From Comamonadaceae bacterium (GTDB taxonomy: Bacteria; Pseudomonadota; Gammaproteobacteria; Burkholderiales; Burkholderiaceae_C): 6,438 nucleotides of DNA. The notes beneath the pieces were generated by a model. That model saw only the letters and a list, made by a program, of their open reading frames with translations. It searched no databases and was not told the origin of the DNA. Of this stretch, positions 5,731-6,438 are shown piece after piece. Made by a program: the position numbers and the translations under genes. Position 1 is the stretch's first letter, and each line of letters opens with the position of its first letter. The stretch lies in assembly GCA_024642025.1 (NCBI GenBank), contig JAHEBY010000153.1:1-6438 (forward strand), in the 5' to 3' direction.

Positions 5731-6438
5731 ATGCAAAACGGAACCAGACTGGCCGCAGTGGATTTGGGCTCAAACAGTTTCCGCCTGGAAATTGGCAGGC
5801 TTGACCACGGGCAATTTTCCCGAACTGAATACATCAAGGAGCCGGTACGCCAAGGCAGCGGGCTAGACGATCAGCGCAACCTGACACCCGAGGCCATGCA
5901 GCGGGGTCTGGAATGCCTGGCTCGCTTTGGCGAACGACTGGCCGGTTTCAAAAAACATCAGGTTCGCGCAGTCGCAACCCAGACGTTGCGCGAGGCACGA
6001 AACCGCGACGAGTTTCTTCAGAAGGCCAATGAAGCGCTCGGGTTTCCCATCGACGTGATTTCGGGTCGGGAAGAAGCCCGCCTGATCTATCTTGGCGTTG
6101 CCAAACTGCTACCGCAGTCATCCGAACGCCGGCTGGTGGTCGATATCGGCGGGCGCTCAACCGAGTTGATATTGGGCTCCGGCTTCGACGCCCGTGCGAT
6201 GGAGTCCTACAGGGTAGGCAGCATCGCGTGGTCAGCCCGATATTTCTCGGAAGGAAAATTTACTTCTCGCATCTTCAAGACCGCTGAAATCGCGGCCAAG
6301 GCTGTGCTGGACGATGCCTTGAACGCCTACCGAAGTGGCACTTGGGACGTGGCCTATGGCTCAGCAGGAACCATTGGCGCGGTAGGGGACATTCTGGCGG
6401 CAGCAGGATGGTCAGACGGCTCCGTCAACCTCGCGGGA
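5731..6438 (+). CDS. ppx: Exopolyphosphatase Ppx (N-terminal part, runs off right edge)
   Basis: Member of the Ppx/GppA phosphatase family, which removes terminal phosphates from polyphosphate; some members also hydrolyse pppGpp. The first 236 codons are present, of roughly 500 for a full Ppx, all in the N-terminal ASKHA-fold (sugar kinase/actin-like) region. Motifs in order: AAVDLGSNSFRL at 8-19 (phosphate 1 loop), RAVATQTLREARN at 79-91, ISGREEARLIYLGV at 110-123 with the conserved glutamates 114-115, VVDIGGRSTELILG at 136-149 (phosphate 2 loop) and YGSAGTIGAVGD at 209-220. The second loop has Arg where E. coli has Gly. ATG 5731 is the first usable start in the frame, which has a stop at 5701-5703; the ribosome-binding site is poor (CAGCAG). 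It follows ppk2 by 64 bp with no terminator between, so it probably shares the phoX-ppk2 transcript. Assignment to Ppx over GppA rests on the ppk2 and pst neighbours. Confidence 0.9.
   Translation, partial: MQNGTRLAAVDLGSNSFRLEIGRLDHGQFSRTEYIKEPVRQGSGLDDQRNLTPEAMQRGLECLARFGERLAGFKKHQVRAVATQTLREARNRDEFLQKANEALGFPIDVISGREEARLIYLGVAKLLPQSSERRLVVDIGGRSTELILGSGFDARAMESYRVGSIAWSARYFSEGKFTSRIFKTAEIAAKAVLDDALNAYRSGTWDVAYGSAGTIGAVGDILAAAGWSDGSVNLAG

Noticed and set aside
5663..5866. Small open frame starting at the end of ppk2
   Set aside because: It covers the start of ppx in another frame, has no recognisable motifs, and ppx has clear family motifs from its first residues.

Overview
This window is a phosphate-starvation (Pho regulon) locus from a proteobacterium. 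It is most likely a betaproteobacterium of the order Burkholderiales: GC is moderate, roughly mid-50s % by eye; the PstS, PstC and Ppx sequences have a beta/gamma-proteobacterial look; and a long PhoX-type phosphatase sits next to pst. Genus cannot be fixed from the sequence. All assignments come from reading motifs, not from a database search.

Layout. The left 2.6 kb is on the minus strand and reads leftwards: pstS (periplasmic phosphate-binding protein), pstC and the first 158 codons of pstA (the two permease subunits), with pstA running off the left edge. pstC and pstA overlap by 4 bp (ATGA). pstS and pstC are 42 bp apart. A 226-bp divergent control region (2589-2814) follows. It holds two outward-facing PhoB-binding (Pho box) elements, each exactly 10 nt from a plausible -10 hexamer. 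One serves pstS and one serves the rightward genes. To the right, on the plus strand, are phoX (Tat-exported, probably lipid-anchored DUF839/PhoX phosphatase), ppk2 (polyphosphate kinase 2, starting 2 bp after the phoX stop) and, after 64 bp, the first 236 codons of ppx (exopolyphosphatase), cut by the right edge.

How it works together. Under phosphate limitation PhoB-P should switch on both arms. PhoX releases phosphate from organic esters outside the inner membrane. PstS captures it and PstCA (with PstB, outside the window) imports it. PPK2 and Ppx handle the internal polyphosphate store, PPK2 by moving phosphate between polyP and nucleotides and Ppx by hydrolysing polyP to phosphate. Joining an exported phosphatase to two polyP enzymes in one apparent unit is the most distinctive feature here. 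No mobile elements, RNA genes or CRISPR arrays were seen. I did not find a wholly unknown system; the points most worth checking are the paired Pho boxes, the phoX-ppk2-ppx unit, the palindrome at the phoX/ppk2 joint and the subgroup of the PhoX protein.
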